A DNA stretch of 64,000 nt from Plotosus lineatus (lineage: Eukaryota; Chordata; Actinopteri; Siluriformes; Plotosidae): the NCBI GenBank assembly GCA_024760905.1, contig CM045745.1, forward strand, positions 18,820,282 through 18,884,281, in the 5' to 3' direction. This document shows, piece after piece, positions 48,100-61,260 of the stretch. The translations under genes and the position numbers were made by a program. Numbering within the stretch: position 1 is the first letter of the stretch; each line of letters opens with the position of its first letter. The notes under the pieces are model-generated. The model worked only from the letters and a program-made list of their open reading frames with translations. It was not told the DNA's origin and did no database searches.

Positions 48100-50143
48100 T
48101 GAAACCTCAAACCCCGCCTGCATACATTAAGGATATAGTTGACTGTGTATGCGGGATGTCCATCAATCAGACGGGGAGGAGGTGGTGGGGGATGGGGCTT
48201 GGAGGGGACTTTCTATCTCGGGCTTAATCAGGGAAATATGAAATACTTGGTGTACCTTGACTGAGGATGGGAGTCTCAGTCGGACGGACCAATGTATCTG
48301 GGAGGCAGTTTCTTGGAGTCGACTTGAAGGGGCAAGCCCCGGGAGGAGAGCTACACTTGTTGCCCAACCGTGTAGGGAGCTGCCGGGGTTCGGTGACGAT
48401 TGGCAATCCTCCGGTCTCGGGCCACTGTTCGTTCCAGGGCAGCACATGCTTCTTTCCAGACCCGGCGTGCTCTGTGAAACCGTGCCTGGACCGATGGAAC
48501 CGCCACTTCGACCTCCTGGCTGGGAAACAAGGGAGGCTGGAATCCATTAATCACCATGAAAGGGGACATCCCGGTGGCGGCGCAGATCAGAGAATTGTGT
48601 GCGTATTCGACCCATGTGAGGTGTGTGGCCCAGGAGGCTGGGAGACGGGAGGCGACGCAGCAGAGGGAGGATCCGAGGCTTTGATTTGCTCGCTCCGTCT
48701 GTCTGTTTGACTGAGGATGGTAGCCAGAGGTGAAGCTGCAGGAGACTCCCAAGGTGTCGCAGAACACCTTCCAAACTCTGGATGCAAACTGGGGGCTCCG
48801 GTCTGAAACGACGTGCTGGGGGATGCCATGGAGGCAAAAGACATGTTAGATCAGGAGCCCAGATGTTTCCATTGCTGAGCGGAGTTTGGGTAGGGTGACA
48901 AAGTGAACCGCCTTGGAGAACTGATCCACTATCGTCAGGATAAGTGTTGCTTTCAGACGGGGGTAAACCTGTGACCCACCGCAATGTGTGACCAGGGATG
49001 ATGGGGAACGGGCAAAGGTTGGAGGAGACCCGTGGGTGCACGATGGGAGGACTTGCTCTGGGCACAGGTGGCACAAGCTCCCACAAACTCCCTGGTGTCA
49101 GCTGCCATCGTTGGCCACCAGAAGCGTTGTTGGAGGAAGAAAAGTGTTCAGTGAGCGCCGGGGTGGCAGGCTAATTTTGAGGAGTTAGCCCACTGGAGTG
49201 CTGCGGTTCTGGCCGGTGGGGGGAACATATAGTCGACCTTGGGGGCACCCAACGGGCTTCAGTTCCCCCTGATGGGCGTCCCAAACTAGCCGTTCTATCT
49301 CCCATTGTGCTGCTCCAAGTATACAGGAGGGCAGGATGGTCTCCATGGTAGTGTCTTCACCCGAGGAGAACTGCCTGGAGAGAGTGTCTGGCTTCGTATT
49401 CCGGAAGCCGGGTAGGTATGTTAGTGTGAAGTTGAACCTTCCCAAGTAGAGTGACCATCGTGCCTGACAGGAGTTCAATCTCTTGGCTGTACGGAGTTAG
49501 GATAGGTTTTTATGGTCGGTCCAGACCACAAAGGGGTGGAAGCCAGTGCCTCCACTCCTGGTGCGCCAAGACCACCGCCAACAGCTCACGATTCCCAACA
49601 TCATAATTTTGTTCCGCCGGGGACAAGCGATGCGAGAAGGCGGCGCATGGGTGTAGCTTCTGGTCTGTGGGAGACCATTGGGAGGACACCATTGGGAGAG
49701 GGCCGCCCCCACCCCCGTGTCTGAGGCGTCGACTTCCACCACAAACTGCAGCGAGGGGTCCGGGTGGATCAGTACAGGCGCATTGACGAATTTGGCCGTC
49801 AGCCTGTCAAACGCCGCCTCGGCACTTGGGGACCACTGGAACGGTGTCTTGGGTGATGTCAACTGTGTGAGGGGGCTGCTAGGTGGCTGTAGTCCCGCAC
49901 AAAATGGTAATAGAAGTTTGCGAACCCCAGGAACCTCTGCAGCTGTTCCCGCATCCCCGGAGTCGGCCACTCCGCCACTGCCTTCACCTTCGCTGGATCG
50001 GGTCTTATCTGCCCCTTCTCCCCGATGAACCCCAGGAAGGAGACTGAGGGGACATGAAACTCACATTTTTCTGCTTGAACGAACAATCTGTTCTCCAGGA
50101 GCCTCTTTATTAAAAACAATGTCATTTTTATTATTAAAACCAC
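48100..50143 (-). pseudogene. Ty3/gypsy pol fragment (RT-RNaseH-IN-chromodomain)
   Basis: Reading the minus strand from 50143 down. RT end: [19 protein letters not shown] and [20 protein letters not shown]. RNase [21 protein letters not shown], then [16 protein letters not shown]. Linker: FNFTLTYLPGFRNTKPDTLS. Integrase: [18 protein letters not shown] (first Asp) and [19 protein letters not shown] (the Glu-region block). Near 48260 there is SSVKVHQVFHISLIKP, typical of the C-terminal chromodomain part of fish gypsy elements. Frames change at least five times. Gag, protease, most of RT and the 5' LTR are missing. It belongs to the retrotransposon clade with chromodomain integrases; no envelope gene is present. 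Confidence 0.92.
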
Positions 50144-50144
50144 A

Positions 50145-51800
50145 TGTCTTATATATTTATATTAAAGCAGGTGTCATTAAAAATAATTCATTAAAAGTAT
50201 ATATTTTTATTGATTTCATTATTATTTGACTGGTGTATAAAATAAGTATTGATCAAGGAAATACATTGATTTATTTTATAAAAGAGGTTTGACCATTGTT
50301 TTTTCTAATATCTTTTTTAAAAATCCTGCCGAGAGATCAACATTTATTTGTACGCTTTCGTACAATTTCAAGGAAATGGGTGTGAATTATTCGCTATTCC
50401 AATCAGAGAAGCAGTGTTCTGACAACAGTAAGACATCAGATGCTGGTGACTATAAGGTCAAGAATGCTGCCAGAGATGTGTGTGATGGTAAATCCAAAAT
50501 GGCTTGTATAATTAATGTTTTGCCAGCTTGGCTTTCCTATCATCAATGTATTCCATGATTTCTAAGCCTATTGTTTGTGCAGTTCAGCACTGGCAGATAG
50601 TGTGTAACCATACATTGGGGAGTGGGGGGGGGGGGGGTGAAGTGAAGATGTTTAGTCAATCCAGTGAGTTTCCATTACCACCAGGCTGGAAGAGCCATTT
50701 TACAAGGACTACTGTTGCCAGAAATATCCTGTAATGTCCTGTGGGATCGTTTTAAATAGCCAGTAAAACTAATTCGCCACAGGTACCCTTTAAAAGAAAG
50801 ATACCCAGTTATAGCATGTGATAAGTGATAAATAAAGTGCTAAGTACTCAGTGCTGTACATGGATAATAGGCTAAATTCACCTTTTGTTGGTCTGAGTGT
50901 CTCACTGGCTAACACGTGTGTGATACCATTCTGGAACATGTACTTATACTTTAAATTAAATTGCTACCAAATACTTTTAATTAACACAGAATCAACACAG
51001 TACATCATAATTATATTATAGTAATCATGTGTTGGATGCTGTTATGACAAATTTATTGTGTTAATGTGTTATAAAGTTATTGTTATGTATTTTATCTAGT
51101 TATTTACATTTAACCAATGTAAAGAGCTTATTAAATTAAGCTGTATAAGGAGTTGTTTGAACTTGCATTAGCAGAAAGGAAGATGAAGAAGAGAAACCTC
51201 AGTCATCGGTCTAAAAGTTTTAGCTCACCTTGGTGCAATAGTTATAATATTCAGCACTATTTGTCAATATATTTGTCCATACTCCCCATTCAGTAAAGCC
51301 ACACAATTTTCACACACTGACACCCAGAGTGGACATTAAGAGAATGTATCGGTATATTTATTTACAAATCAAACTCACTGAATTAATATTGAAAGGCATT
51401 CAGGGGCTGTTGAGAGGCCCGTTTGTGGTAAACATCACATTTCCTCAAGTTCTCAGAGATGGAATAAATAACACGGGTGCCGTCTTTTATGCAACCTCAT
51501 CGTCATCCAGTGCAGCTAAGCTCTCAATGGCTCTGCTTACTCAATGGCCTATTCAGCAGTATTTATGGCATGACAGCAGGTGTCATTGAGAAAAAGGCCG
51601 ACACTCACCAAGAGCGAAGACGGGACATGGAGAACTGAAAGAACAAATGAGTTTTGAACTTGGTGTGGGTGTGTGTGTGTGTGTGTGTGTGTCTTGGGGG
51701 ATTACAAGAGTTTCGGTAAAATGAGTGTTCATTCAGTGAAAACTTACACAGAATACATAGCTATTGACTTTTACTTTTGAGACAAACTTTTATTTGTTTT
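50145..51800. other. Unassigned AT-rich sequence
   Basis: About 1.6 kb. Only a G-run (50624-50637) and a (GT)n array (51666-51692) stand out. No coding signal. Confidence 0.4.
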
Positions 51801-51813
51801 GCTTGACAGTGCA

Positions 51814-51815
<2 letters not shown>

Positions 51816-51891
<76 letters not shown>

Positions 51892-51902
51892 CAGATACAG
51901 AT

Positions 51903-51971
<69 letters not shown>
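51816..51971. repeat. (TA)n then (GA)n compound microsatellite
   Basis: TA array, short ACATATACAG transition, then about 62 bases of GA, directly adjoining a truncated TIR element. Confidence 0.95.
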
Positions 51972-51975
<4 letters not shown>

Positions 51976-52375
51976 TTCAATTCATGCAGCTTCAGTGCAT
52001 TCAGGTTTAAAAAAATATTCATCAAATTAAAAAATAAAGAAATTAAGGAAGAATAGGGGAAAATTAAAGTTAAAATAAAGTTAAGGAAAATGCCACAAAA
52101 TAAGGTCAATTATGCAAAAGAACCCGGACAAAACAGAAACAAAAAACAACTCAACCTACCCCCCCACCAAAACTACTTACATTTTTATGTGAGGTGTGCA
52201 TCTGAGTATGTGCACGCGCATCCGTGCGCGCGTGCGTCTGTATGTGTGTGTATTTATATTTTATTTGCATCTCATGCATTATTTTTGAACGTTTAACTGT
52301 TATAATAATTTATAGTGTTCAATATGTATTTATTGATATTGTATACACATATACATGTACGTAGATGTCAGTCAG
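51972..52375 (-). mobile_element. CAGGGATCCC-family element, both ends lost
   Basis: TTCAATTCATGCAGCTTCAG, AATTAAGGAAGAATAGGGGA, ACTACTTACATTTTTATGTG and ATACATGTACGTAGATGTCA match the interior of 42956-43872. The left end is replaced by the GA array and the right end by a Tc1 relic. Confidence 0.8.
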
Positions 52376-52662
52376 GGGGGCTACAGGAAGCGTCTGGTTG
52401 AAGTTATTGCTGCCAAAGGGGGGGGCCACAAAATATTAAATGTGATGGTTCAGTTACTTATTCCTCCCCCTCTGTCATTGTTTGCATGCTATCCTCATTA
52501 AAATATGAAAACCTATAAATGTTTGGGTGGTTTTAGTTAAAGCAGACACTGTTTTTCATCTGTGTGATTTTGACAAAGATCAGATCACATTTGATGGTGA
52601 TTTTATGCAGAAATGTGAGAAATTCCAAAAGGCTCAGATACTTTTTCATACCACTGTAGATA
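52376..52662 (+). pseudogene. Tc1-like 3' end fragment
   Basis: KRLVEVIAAKGGGHKILNVM at the start is the usual Tc1 C-terminus. The 3' part ends AGATACTTTTTCATACCACT then GTA, the typical terminal repeat end. Joined directly to the truncated TIR element. Confidence 0.82.
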
Positions 52663-52664
52663 GA

Positions 52665-54895
52665 TAGATAGCTAGATAGATGTGTGTGTGTGTGTGTGTG
52701 GGGGGGGTAATTTATCAACAAATCCACTAATCCAAGAGTTTTTTTTTCATAGTGCATTAAAGAGTAATGTATTTTCAGTAAATTCACATAATCAGCTCAT
52801 ATTTTGTCTGGTTATGATTGAATTTCTGCTTTATTCTGAGCTATACTGCTATACTAAAATATACTGTAATGTATGAAATGGTTTGTCCTTCACACAACCT
52901 ATATGCAAAAAGAAAGGCAGGAAAACAACTTAAAATCTGGGCTGAACTGATAACGTGCAGGCCCAGTAGCAAATGGAACATTGCCAGTCCCCTGATCCCC
53001 AATCAGTAAGAAGTAAAGACTCCACTGAGAACATTGCAGATAAAAGTGTAACAAACATGAAGCACGCCTTTACTAATCAACTTGCCAAATAGGCAGGAAT
53101 ATAATTTGAAATTAAAACTACTGAAACAGGGCCTGCTTAGCATAAAATGGGGGGGAATACTTAAATTAAAAAAGTACCAATTATTAAATGCTTTACATGA
53201 AAGACATTAATGATCATAATCGACAATCATTACCAATATAGCTTTATTTTTAGATATTGACATGACTTACCAAATTCATCCATGTTTTAAAATGGGTGTC
53301 TTATTGAAAGCAGCCCCTGGTGATGTGTCTGTAAAAATTAATAGTGTCTCCTCTCTCTGAGGTATTCTTCTGCTGCTTCGACACAAAGCCTGAACAGAAG
53401 AGCACAGGAAGAGTTGTTTCTGACAGAGCCAGCGTATAATAAAGAAGAGGAAAAATATAGAAGGAATAGAAAAGAGAATCGCAAGATGGGCAAGTTAAAG
53501 ACAGAATAACTACCGTTATCAACATAATAAGCGCCCTGCTCCAAAAACCCCCACCCCCCACCCCCCGCCAATGTTTTTTTATCTTACGGCGAATAACCGC
53601 CCATGTGTACGAGGAGCAAAATCGTTCATCAAACTTACCAATTTTATTCGATCAGTCTCTGTAACCATAAAATGAGGCGTTCACTGCCTGTAAAAGTGAG
53701 TTTACACAGTATTTCAAGACCCCCTGCCACTGGGGAATGTCGATAATGTTCATCAGTAACAACACATTTGATTGTTCCACCGTGCTTTAAAAAAAGAGGA
53801 AAACATTTTGCTGTGTTCTCTTGGTAAATGTCCAACAACCGATGAACCATTAGAAACTGCTACAGCAAAACCATGGGATGCTCTGAATTAATGGAGCGAT
53901 GAGCCAGATATGAACCAATCAGAAAGTGATGACAAGTACTTTTCACCCGAGTCTCCTGCTCACTAACTTCATACATTTAAAGATGTTCCTGGCAATGTGC
54001 TTTTATTTATGTTCGTGTTGATTGGTTCAACTTGTCATGTGCTAAAGTTGACATTCGTGGATTGGCTTGATTTTACTTCCGGGAAAATTTTCAAAGGAAC
54101 AGCACCAGGAGGGAAATGTAAGGGGTCTTTTCTGAAAAATTTATGCTGTTTTCTGTTTATTTTCAGCTTTCATGTAAGTAGTTTGTTTGACACCACAAAA
54201 CGAATAATACAAATACCAGTAAAACTCTTTTATTGCTCTGTTATTATTCGTTCTTTCCACCTCGATGGTAATAAGCACTTACAGTTCCACTCCGCTGATA
54301 ACATTTTAATAGGCACCCACCCACTCCAATTTTTAAAGTGCCCTGGGCGCTTATCACGTCGAATATGGTATATCAGACTAACAGCATGCAGAGGTGAACA
54401 GGTCATATTTTAATGGTAAATATCCAGACTAAATTCTGATGCCTAGATATAAATGTACTAAAATCGTTATGGGTTGTGATGAAATTTGTTAAATATATAT
54501 TCTCTAGCAATCCTTCACATTAATTGTTGAATTCCTTCATGACAGTTTTGTTTTATCTGGCAATAATATTTGTGTATAATTATAAGCAAAACCTTTGTAG
54601 TACAATGTGTTATATATTCAGCTTCACTTGCATTATAGTTCCTATCATGTATTACACTGTTATCACACACACTCAACCGTCTCCAGCAACATTGTGCCTG
54701 CATTTATTTTATTTTGATTCTGGCCCGAAATGTGAGATCTATATTGCCATATTCAATACACATGGGTATGTATTTAGTGAGCAAAATGCTAAAGATTCAA
54801 CATTTTGAAATGACAAAGCCTGTGAAATCTTGAAAATGCAGTCAACACTATACACTGCCAGTCATTGTTTTGACAAATTTTACATCATCACATTT
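52665..54895. other. Unassigned AT-rich sequence
   Basis: About 2.2 kb without a recognised element. It contains GT and GATA-type short arrays at 52660-52712. Open frames up to 138 codons (53997-54413) show no known domain; I treat them as chance. Confidence 0.35.
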
Positions 54896-54899
54896 ATTT

Positions 54900-55155
54900 C
54901 CATCCACAGTTGCGTTCATGTTTCACTGACATCTTGAATTGGTGACAGGAATATCAAGCCACTCAATAAAGCATTCGAGCACATCCCACAGACTTTCAAT
55001 AGGGTTATGGTCAGGACTTTGTGGTTCCAGTTAATATGTGAAAATGATTTCTCATGCTCACTCAACCACTGTTTCACTATTCCAGACCTAATTTGATATC
55101 CGTGCCATCAGGGAAGGAGAAGTCCATTGACGGAGTAATTTGCTCGTTCACTAAA
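54900..55155 (-). pseudogene. Tc1/mariner transposase C-terminal fragment
   Basis: On the minus strand the pieces WLSEHEKSFSHINW, then a frame change, a DNA stretch matching CCTGACCATAACCCTATTGA (PDHNPIES-like, the catalytic Glu region), DVLECFIEWL-like sequence and PIQDVSET resemble the end of mariner-family transposases. Only this end is present. Confidence 0.72.
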
Positions 55156-55373
55156 TGATTTCATTTTATTGCCACGTACTGTTGCTAAGCCGTGACCTGA
55201 TCAACCCAAGAACCAATACATAAATTAAAATATAGGATTGTTTGTGTCCTTTTTAGGAAAGGTGCCTCCATTATCAGTTATAGCACTGCTGACCACTTCA
55301 AAAGTACAAATGTAAGTGCTTATGTTGAGTTGGTATGGTCTATATGTGAAAAGAATGGAAACTGTTCATCAGT

Positions 55374-55709
55374 TAATTTTCTGTAACCGCTTAATCCTAA
55401 TTCGGGTCATGGAGAGGCTGGCGCCCATCCCAGCCGACTCCTGACGATGGCAGAGTCCACCCTGGACAGCTCACCAGGCCATCAAAGGGTGGAAACACGC
55501 TGACGGCTTTGCAGCTACTCTTGTCGAAAGTCAGCAATGGTTCTTTTACATGAACCTCACATCATAGACAGTGAGATACATGGCCGGCCTTTGATAACCC
55601 AATTAGCTGCACTGGGGGGGACAGTGACAACCTTGTGGAGATTGGGAGTTGAATTCCCAACCTTACGACCAGCGGTCCAGTGCCTCATACCACTCGGCCA
55701 CCACTGCCC
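55374..55709 (-). repeat. tRNA-headed SINE, L2-type tail (copy 13)
   Basis: From TTTTCTGTAACCGCTTAATC to the complement of GGGCAGTGGTGGCCGAGTGG. Full length with body insert of extra G. Confidence 0.88.
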
Positions 55710-55714
55710 ACTGG

Positions 55715-56785
55715 AAAATGTTTCTTTGATAATAATTGTGATCCAAGAGTGTCTTTTTTTTCTGAGAAAACAAGACATGAAAACATTCACAGGAGAATGA
55801 ACACTATTATAATTGAACATGAGATGTGAAAAATGGGAGTCATTTATAACATAACAAAACAAAACAAAACAAAACAAAAAAATAAAATCATTAAGTGAGT
55901 CACATGAGCTATTTGTGTGCAATTATATAATGTCCAGCTAAAAATTACAGAATTGTAGCGAATCATATTAAGTATAGTATTTGATGATAAGGAGATAAAT
56001 ATTATCATTTTATTTGTGCACTGCATTATTAATAGTGGTGGTGTTAATCTGAAATCAACAACTAGAGTCAGGATTTGAATCTATTTATAGATATACATAC
56101 TTTTTTTTTTTTTTTTCTTGGACGATTCGTATAGTTCTAACCAATCACTGGTTGTGCTATCTGTAACATTCATTCTTGAGGAGTTTGCTTCCTTTCCCTG
56201 CTTCTTCAGATCTCCTTTGACAATGTGTGAGCAGCACTTTGAAGTTGCGCAAATGTCTGCATGTGCCAAAGCTGCCAAGTCTCAGCCTTATTCAGATGCT
56301 GAGAAAAAAAAAAAAAAAAAAAGTGTAGAAGGAATATGTTCCAGGCGAGAAAATGACCACAATTATTTCCAGAAAATTGGTGAGGAAGACAAGCTTCTTG
56401 TCTCTTTAGAGACTCAGGAGTGTAAACTGCAGCAAAAATTTTCCTTAATGCCCACTTTAGACTTTATCTTGTGCTTCGTCTTCCATTACTACGAGATCCC
56501 TTCACTGTGATCAGTCATGACAATGCCTGTCAGAAATGTATGGCTGACATGCGATGTTATTTAAATCGGGTTCTAGCTTACCATCTCTAGAATGAAATGT
56601 CTTAGGCTAGCTTGCATGCCTGACTGCCTCATATCATCATATTTTTAAGAGACAAAAGCTGAAGTAATTTAGTTGACATTTACATGTCAAAGAGGCTTTC
56701 TTATGGTGCATGTGTATATGATTTTCACGATTCATGCTATACTGCATGAGATGAATACTCCAGGTACAATTTCATAAAATTCTAT
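55715..56785. other. Unassigned sequence
   Basis: No recognised element; (AAAAC)n at 55855-55880, poly-T at 56101-56116, poly-A at 56303-56321. A 130-codon frame (56118-56510) crosses the poly-A run and has no recognised domain. Confidence 0.35.
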
Positions 56786-56789
56786 CTAT

Positions 56790-57120
56790 CTACGTCTACA
56801 TCCAATCACGAGGGATGGACGCCGATCCCTGAAGCTTGAATGATGCTCATCCAGGGATTGACATGGTTGTGATCACACTGATCTACCGTATGGTTTGCCA
56901 GGCCACATACAGACTCACCCACACCTACGGGTAATTTGGAACGGACAATTAACGTACTATGCATGTTTTTGGACTATGTGAGGAAACCGGAGTACGCAGA
57001 GGAAACCCACGCAAGCACGGGGAGAACATGCAAACTCCACACAGAAACGCCCAAGCCTGCGATCAAACCCAGGCCTTCTTACTGTGAGGTGGACGTGCTA
57101 ACCACTACGTCACCATGCCG
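56790..57120 (-). repeat. GGCGGC-family repeat (copy d)
   Basis: Minus-strand form: CGTGCTAACCACTACGTCAC and GATCAAACCCAGGCCTTCTT (head), AACATGCAAACTCCACACAG (middle), GGGTAATTTGGAACGGACAA (right part) and, further left, CCCTGAAGCTTGAATGATGC, a tail unlike the BovB-like one. Confidence 0.75.
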
Positions 57121-57176
57121 ACCTTCATAAAATTGGTTCCATGCAGAGGTATGGATAAATGACTGAATGTCATTCC

Positions 57177-57514
57177 ATTTCATTTTCTGTAATCGCTTAA
57201 TCCTAATTAGGGTTGCGGGGAGGCTGGCGCCCATCCCAGCCAACTCCAGGCGAGGGCAGTGTACACCCTGGACGGCTCTCCAGGCCATTGCAGGGTGGAA
57301 ACACGCTGACGGCTTTGCAGCTACTCTTGCCGAAAGTCAGCAATGGTTCTTTTACATGAACCTCTCATCACAGACAGTGAGAGACATGGCCGGCCTTTGC
57401 TAACCCAGTTAGCTACACTGGGGTGGCAGTGACAACCTTGTGGAGAGTGGGACTCGAATCCCCAACCTTTGGATCAGTGATCCAGTGCCCTTTACCACTA
57501 GGCCACCACTGCCC
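57177..57514 (-). repeat. tRNA-headed SINE, L2-type tail (copy 14)
   Basis: Complete reverse copy from TTTTCTGTAATCGCTTAATC to GCCACCACTGCCC. B box complement GGGACTCGAATCCCC present. Confidence 0.9.
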
Positions 57515-57625
57515 TATGAATAAATGTAAGAACAGATATAGTATAGTTCTCAACCACTGATGAATAGTATACAGTAGCTATTCTGAAGACAAATCATTTG
57601 GGCGTGGTTGACTTGTTTTGAAGTG

Positions 57626-57925
57626 GCTTGGTGGCACAGTGATATGCACACAGTAAGAACTTCCTGGGTTCGAAACCTCAGCTTGGCATGGCATTTCTGT
57701 GTGGAGTTCATATGTTCTTCCTTTGCTTTCATGGGCTTCCTCCAGGTACAGTATTCTGAGTCCTTCGGGTTTCTCTCACAGTCCAAAGACATGTGCATTA
57801 GATTAATTAGCCGCTTCAATTTGCCACTGGGTGTGAGTGTAAGTGGTTGAGAGTGGTGGCTCTGCCATGGACGAGTATGTTGTTCACGGTGTGTTCCACC
57901 TTCACCCAGAGCCTCCTTTTGAACC
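57626..57925 (+). repeat. GGCGGC-family repeat (copy e)
   Basis: Diverged head TTGGTGGCACAGTGATATGC with B box GGTTCGAAACC, middle TTTCTCTCACAGTCCAAAGA, L2-like end (GGCTCTGCCATGGACGAGTA). Confidence 0.7.
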
Positions 57926-57929
57926 TAGA

Positions 57930-58780
57930 TGAAGATGTTTGTTTCATAGTGCTTCCTTCATCTTACCAAATTTGACACACTGTAATATCTGAAGCTGGCA
58001 GATTTTAATCTAAACATTATGTTTACATTATTAATTCTATTCTGATCAAAGACATAATGTCATTGTACAACTGAGACGTCAGCACATAAGGTTTAATGAA
58101 AATAAGAAATTTTTTTTTTTTTTTTTCTAACTCTCTTAACTTATAAAATGTCACACTCTGTGGCTAGTCTCCTGAGCTGCCCTCACAAATAACTGACATA
58201 AACGCACACACTCTCAATCTGCTGCAATAAATTCTTTGCTGAAGAAGTAACAGTGGCTTGTGTTTTGAATTATGGAAAGAGCGAAATATGGCATTTCTAC
58301 ACTGTTCTTATAGTTCAATATAATGTGTTGCTGTGTCAACATTCACCAGTCCCTTACTTTTGGTGCTTTTATATTTTTGTTTTATGGTAAGAGTCTACAA
58401 CTCCTTATCAGCAGTCCCTGGCTTCACTGAGTCTGAGTCTGGTTGAACCCCTCCTTTCCTCCACATCCTTCTCTATCCTTATAAATCTCACTTTACATCT
58501 CTGCTTCGCTCTTATTCTCTACCATTACCTTCACTCCCTCCCTTTACCTCTGAGCACCATCTCTGCTGGCTGACCATGCAAGATAAAGACACAGAGTTGC
58601 TAAGATTGCAGTTCATTCAGCCGATAAACCACAGACTGAATTGGTGAGCTACATTTTGTTGCATATGTGTCTTGAAGGACCAATTGAAGCCATAGAACAC
58701 TGTGGTCTATGCATAAAATGTTCATATATAGCATGTGATGTAACATTAACTGAGTCCAACTGAAACCCTCACACACACAT
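57930..58780. other. Unassigned sequence
   Basis: No recognised element; poly-T at 58111-58126. Confidence 0.35.
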
Positions 58781-58787
58781 TATAGAA

Positions 58788-59123
58788 GGGCAGTGGTGGT
58801 CTAGTGGTATAGGGTGCTGGATCGCTGATCCAAAGGTTAGGGGTTCGAGTCCCACTCTCCACAAGGTTGTCACTGTCCCTCCCAGTGCAGCTAACTGGGT
58901 TATCAAAGGCCGGCCATGTCTCTCACTGTCTATGGTGTGAGGCATGGAAAAGAACCATTGCTGATTTTCGACAAGAGAAGGCAGCAAAGCCGTCAGCGTG
59001 TTTCCGCCTTGCAATGGCCTGGCGAGCTGTCCAGGGTATACTCTGCCCTCGCCCGAAGGTGGCTGGGATGGGCGCCAGCCTTCCCGCGACCCTAATTAGG
59101 ATTAAGCGGTTACTTAAAATGAT
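58788..59123 (+). repeat. tRNA-headed SINE, L2-type tail (copy 15)
   Basis: GGGCAGTGGTGGTCTAGTGG head, GGTTCGAGTCCCA B box, full body and L2-type tail to GCGGTTACTTAAAATGATGA. It runs straight into the large TA array. Confidence 0.92.
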
Positions 59124-59129
59124 GAACTA

Positions 59130-59516
<387 letters not shown>

Positions 59517-59519
59517 TGT

Positions 59520-60060
59520 GAAGAAGTTCAGTCTGGAGAGAATGACACACACTGCATTAAAGTAGGAGCCAAAGAGAGAAACACTTTGATAAAATGTGCT
59601 GTGGCAAAAAGCCCCTGCAGAGCCATTCATTGGCTAATCACAGCTCTCCCTATTGGTTGCTTGGTTGCATACATACTTCACGCTCTCCCTGGAGATAAAA
59701 ATGTAGCCACAGTGCCCTCTATTGGACAGTGCTACCAATCAAAAAAAAAAAAAAAAAAAACAGTTTTCCGTGGGATGAAACAAAACAACAAGGAAAGCAA
59801 TCACACATACAGCACACATGAATGGATACAATTTTTGTGCACCGAAATTGCATTTCTATATACACCATATGCACTGGTCTGCTATTTTTCAATTTACTAC
59901 AACATTTCCTTAATTTATCTTTCACAAATACTATATTTGCAATGCATTGTCAAAAAAGCATTATCATAAGGTTTACATAGTATGCTCTTTAAAGAACGCA
60001 GTCACGAACCAAGAATAAATTATTTAGAGATTAAATAAAACTGCATTTGTTACATTTTAG
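59520..60060. other. Unassigned sequence
   Basis: No recognised element; poly-A at 59742-59760. Confidence 0.35.
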
Positions 60061-60062
60061 TT

Positions 60063-60122
60063 TATAATCTGACACATTATTCATAAATGTGTTTTCATTT
60101 ATGAATAATGTGTTGGATTATA
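60063..60122. repeat. Near-perfect snap-back inverted repeat
   Basis: Arms of 27 bases, 60063-60089 and 60096-60122, pair at 25 of 27 positions around a 6-base TGTTTT loop. The inner 17 bases (CACATTATTCATAAATG) are perfect. Confidence 0.9.
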
Positions 60123-60216
60123 AAATTAAATGCGGATACCAGTAATTGAGAGAGATGGCCTTGGACCACAGGGAGCATCTCTGGTTGAAACCACTGCACC
60201 AGAGGGCACATCATTC

Positions 60217-60300
60217 ATTCAATCAATTATTTTCAGTAAGCATTTTATCCGGCTCTGAGCAGTGGAGGATCCGGGGAATATACTGATACCACAGGCTGAG
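60217..60300 (-). repeat. L2-like repeat fragment
   Basis: TTTTCAGTAAGCATTTTATC and GGAGGATCCGGGGAATA resemble the reverse form of a common fish repeat end. Short and diverged. Confidence 0.4.
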
Positions 60301-61255
60301 ATGAGGGAATACTGCCGAGAGCCAAGAAGTGGGCTGAAAAATCTCCATTGGCCAAACACATCCAGAGAAAGAAATGTTTCAGGAACTCTTACATCTCTGA
60401 TGCATCTCTGTAGGAATCACTCCACAGGACACCTGAACAGGATTTCTTAACGGTGGTTGCTCTTCTCAACAAGGCATTCACAACAAACAAGTAGAACTCA
60501 TCCTGCCTTCACCAGACAATGTGACTGGAGTATTTTATCTATTTTATTTTGTACTGTACTATATGTGAATTTTGTATTGCATTTATTTTTATGCATTTAT
60601 TATTCTAATGTAATATTTCTTCATCATTTGTGTCTGCATTTTCATTGCTCTATACATCAGTATATTTGCAGACTGATTGTAGACTGTATTACACACTGTA
60701 TTTGATAGATAAAGTAGAATAATAACCTCAACTCGGCGTGTATTTTTATTGACATGTTAGAACCATTTGAAATGCAACACTATGAGCAATGTTCGCTGAT
60801 TCGGTTAGCTATGAACAGATTTCAATTCAACAGTTTCTGAGCTTTAAAGGATTCTTTAACATTGTGTGATTCCTGCACTTGGCAGTGGTTTGTGCTCTCT
60901 GAGTGCTGTTACGTTTCTTTTATAGAATGATAAACTTATGTTACAGGCACCCAATCAGTGAAGAAAGTGGAAAGTTCGGAGGAAACCAGTAAACAATGTG
61001 TAATCTGATATACACACAACGAAGACCGGCTGTAGACTAAATCCCACCACATGAGATTATATGCAGCATTTAAGCAACGTATAATAAATGCATTCTTACA
61101 TTCCATATGACGTAAAGGGCAACCACACATGCTTTTTTCTTGAAACCTTTAAAGACATCGCTTAGTTCCTAAATAAGTGCAATTACAATGTCTAAGTATA
61201 GATCCAGTTTGCTGGCTGCATTGTATTAGTTAATGTTAACCTTCATAATGTCATT
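60300..61255. other. Unassigned sequence
   Basis: No recognised element or coding region. Confidence 0.35.
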
Positions 61256-61260
61256 TTGAT

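Noticed and set aside
53997..54413. 138-codon frame as a possible host exon
   Set aside because: No recognisable domain, no supported splice sites and AT-rich codon content; kept as unassigned.
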